NCBI GenBank assembly: GCA_964459635.1
Contig: CAYWMQ010000012.1
Span: 1-21,175 of the forward strand
Direction: 5' to 3'
Length of the DNA stretch: 21,175 bases
From: CAYWMQ01 sp964459635
Lineage (GTDB): Bacteria > Patescibacteriota > Minisyncoccia > Phycocordibacterales > UBA12088
Positions within the stretch are counted from its first letter, which is position 1. Each line of letters opens with the position of its first letter. Shown one piece after another: positions 19,085-21,175 of the stretch. A program made the translations under genes and the position numbers. The notes under the pieces were generated by a model, which had not been told where the DNA came from, searched no databases, and saw only the letters and a list, made by a program, of their open reading frames with translations.

Positions 19085-21175
19085 CTACAGCCTGCTTATG
19101 AGCTCAGCGAGGAGTCCCTTTAGTACGTCCGCCTTCTCTGCGGGGATGTGGTGCGGCGTTTGGCGCACGAGTGTGAATGCGATACTGCGCAGGATTACCT
19201 TCGCTGCCGTCATGTTGCCCTTGCTACGCTTTAGTATAAGCTTTTCGGCCACCTCAAGTCTGCCGTCTATCCACTCGGTAAGCCACCGTGAGAACCCGGC
19301 AGTGCGCACGTACATGCGCAGACGCGCCATGAGGTCAGCAGAGGTTAGCTCTGTGCCTGAGGGCTGTGCCGTGACCGTCATATCGACCTTGCCATCGCCG
19401 TTCATGTCGTACGCAAGCATTGGTGCCGCATCTTCGGTGAGCACCACGCGGCCGGTACTTTGCGGCCCGACCGGCACATCAGCAAACGTATATGCTCCCC
19501 TGCGCGCATCCTCCCCGTCATACAGGTCGCATGCAAGCGTAAAGGTACCCCAGCCGGTGCCGTCGAGTGTCACTTCCGTCGCGCCGTTCCCGAGCATGAC
19601 GCCCAGGTACTTCACGTCCGCCCACTCTTCGTAGTGGCTGTTTGGCACTTCCGCTTCAAAGGGTCGCCCGAGGTCGGTGGTAGTGCTCGAAAGTACGCCG
19701 GTGTGTTTCCCGTCCGCGTATAGGTGCAGGTCTACCGGCGAGTACGCACTCATCTCCGCACGGGGGAACGAGCTGTGTGCACCCATGGTGTTCGCATACA
19801 GGGGCGTTACAGGACTGTCCGACTGCGTGAGCGCCCGAATGAGCTCTTGGACCGGAGGGACCGACAGAATAGTCCCGTGCGCAAACGCTTTTTTCTCGTG
19901 CTTGTTATAGCCTGAAAGATCCACGTAGTAGGTGCGGTCCGCCTCGCCGCTCGCGGCAGCTCTCGCAAGCACCGTGCCGTCCCCGCTCATGTTGGCGCGC
20001 CACTCAGTGCGGAGCTTTGTAAGCTCAATACCGCTTTTCGCACGCTCCTTGACTGCGCTGTAGTGCACGCCCCGCGGCGTCCACAGGCCAGTGCCGACAA
20101 TTTCGATGACCTTGATCCCTTCGGGTGCCGTCCATACGTCCGCAGCCGCGTGCATGTCACGCGCGCGGTCAAGCAGCGTGCCATTGAGCAGATTGGGATG
20201 GAGGTAGCCAAGCGTATGCATCGTACTGCGCGTCCCGGTGTCGCCCTTCAAGAAAGAAGCGAGCTCTTCGTAGGTGCGCAGCGAATCGCCCGCAAGGTCG
20301 TTCATAAAGGAAAGCGCGCTCACCGACTCGTCAACCTCCACCACCGGCTCGCTTGCGGGAAGCTCGGCCAGAAGCTCCGCTGAAGGTAGGAGCCCGTATG
20401 CGCCGGGCATATTTTGAAGCGTTTTCCGTACGGTCTGCTGGCCGGGCATATCTATGCCGTGCAGGAGCTCGCGTATCGCCTTGGGCGTGCCCTCTTGCGG
20501 AGAGCCAACCAACACCACCGTGTCAATTTTTTCCAAAAGAGGGCTGTCGGTGTCCTCCAGATGCCTCAGTATGTTCTTCGCAACGAGGCCGCCGTTGCTG
20601 TGCGCCACAATGGTAACCTTGCCCGACGGAGCCTTTGCTGCAAGTGCCTCAAGCTGCGCCACGAGGTACGGCATACCGGTCGCCGGCACTTCCGCGTAGT
20701 TTACCCCGCCACTGCTTCGCTCGGCACCGTAGCGGTACAGCTCATCAGTCGCAAGCCTCCAATCGTACGCGAGCGCTTTCCACGCAGGGAGCTCGCCCTG
20801 CTCCACCATGTCATCCATAAAGGTAATCCAGTCTTTGTAACCGTCCCCTGCCGTGATAAGGGACGCGAGACCCGTGAGCGGGCGTATCTTGTCCACGATG
20901 CCTTTCGCGTAGATCGACTTGCTTATGCTCACGCCTTCTTCCGTAAGAGCCAGAGCGGCAATGGGGCCGTCCTCGATACGCTCCCAAAGCCGCTCCTCCT
21001 CACCTTCGCTCGTGCGCGTATAGAGGCGGCTACCCATTATCCCCGGGAGGAATGCTACGGACGATGTTGCAAACTCAGGCTCCGGGTCGATCGTCGAGCC
21101 AAAGTCACTGTACGGCAGCCCCTTCCCGCCGTTGTAAAGCCGTGCCACCTCCTCAGCCGTAAGTGCCCTGTTCCA
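19085..21175 (-). CDS. Second LCAT-like alpha/beta hydrolase with LamG-like N-terminal domain (cut by window edge)
   Basis: The frame runs off the right edge; the first visible residues, WNRALTAEEVARLYNGGKGL, are the standard last strand of a LamG/concanavalin-like domain (laminin_G_3), which would bind glycans or surfaces. An alpha/beta-hydrolase domain follows with Ser in VAHSNGGLVAKN (20597-20599), Asp in MSGDGTVLA (19979-19981) and His in FAHGTILSV (19877-19879). Next comes a carbohydrate-module-like beta region and an EF-hand-like loop DMNGDGKVDMTV (19373-19408), then a helical tail (GWLTEWID-like, rich in Lys and Arg). Domain order and several phrases (PGAYGLLPSA) match the 987-residue hydrolase at 1187-4150, so the two are paralogues. 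It is probably exported, but the signal peptide is outside the window. Substrate unknown. Confidence 0.85.
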   Translation of the reverse strand, partial: WNRALTAEEVARLYNGGKGLPYSDFGSTIDPEPEFATSSVAFLPGIMGSRLYTRTSEGEEERLWERIEDGPIAALALTEEGVSISKSIYAKGIVDKIRPLTGLASLITAGDGYKDWITFMDDMVEQGELPAWKALAYDWRLATDELYRYGAERSSGGVNYAEVPATGMPYLVAQLEALAAKAPSGKVTIVAHSNGGLVAKNILRHLEDTDSPLLEKIDTVVLVGSPQEGTPKAIRELLHGIDMPGQQTVRKTLQNMPGAYGLLPSAELLAELPASEPVVEVDESVSALSFMNDLAGDSLRTYEELASFLKGDTGTRSTMHTLGYLHPNLLNGTLLDRARDMHAAADVWTAPEGIKVIEIVGTGLWTPRGVHYSAVKERAKSGIELTKLRTEWRANMSGDGTVLARAAASGEADRTYYVDLSGYNKHEKKAFAHGTILSVPPVQELIRALTQSDSPVTPLYANTMGAHSSFPRAEMSAYSPVDLHLYADGKHTGVLSSTTTDLGRPFEAEVPNSHYEEWADVKYLGVMLGNGATEVTLDGTGWGTFTLACDLYDGEDARRGAYTFADVPVGPQSTGRVVLTEDAAPMLAYDMNGDGKVDMTVTAQPSGTELTSADLMARLRMYVRTAGFSRWLTEWIDGRLEVAEKLILKRSKGNMTAAKVILRSIAFTLVRQTPHHIPAEKADVLKGLLAELISRL

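Overview
The window looks like a genome bin fragment from a member of the Patescibacteria (Candidate Phyla Radiation), most likely the Parcubacteria or Kaiserbacteria side. This is an inference from gene content: a free-standing Cas2-fold PaaX-type regulator, a SecA whose C-terminal zinc motif has been replaced, a 40-residue Lys/Ala-rich basic peptide, several leaderless promoters, and alpha-glucan enzymes beside small hypothetical membrane proteins. TGA is used as a stop codon, so the code is not the recoded one of Gracilibacteria or Absconditabacteria. Two 100-N runs (6779-6878 and 16459-16558) are assembly gaps, each inside a gene.

Layout. Bases 1-556 hold the 3' end of a Cas1-like integrase gene (+). 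A minus-strand pair follows: an exported 987-residue LCAT/PGAP1-like alpha/beta hydrolase and a translationally coupled four-helix membrane protein (744-4150). At 4344-5073 a single leaderless gene for a winged-helix plus Cas2-fold (PaaX-like) protein lies between two copies of one long perfect palindrome. This module is itself bracketed by two copies of the 3' end of a glucoamylase gene: the intact gene on the right, and a short diverged remnant on the left. A third, partial copy of the same repeat follows the Cas1-like gene.

From 5204 to 10028 (minus strand) there is an alpha-glucan gene cluster: GT4 glycogen/starch-synthase-like transferase, GH57 amylase-type enzyme, a DUF5752-like protein with a Lys/Ala-rich N-terminus, and a GH15 glucoamylase. 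Together they could build, trim and hydrolyse a glycogen-like polymer. Two tiny membrane proteins (+) follow, each with a clear terminator. Then, all on the minus strand, come secA, the Lys/Ala-rich peptide, murB, and an O-antigen-ligase-like (Wzy_C/WaaL) protein with C-terminal TPRs.

From 17387 to 18890 there are two toxin-antitoxin operons (RelB/DinJ-YafQ type and MntA-HepT type). Each ends in a copy of the same hairpin sequence. The window closes with the truncated gene of a second LCAT-like hydrolase, a paralogue of the first, carrying the end of a LamG-like domain at the cut edge.

The most interesting feature is the palindrome-bracketed Cas2-fold gene, together with the repeated sequence that links it to the Cas1-like gene and the glucoamylase 3' end. 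A plain autoregulatory explanation remains possible, because palindrome copy 1 sits on the predicted -35 of the gene.
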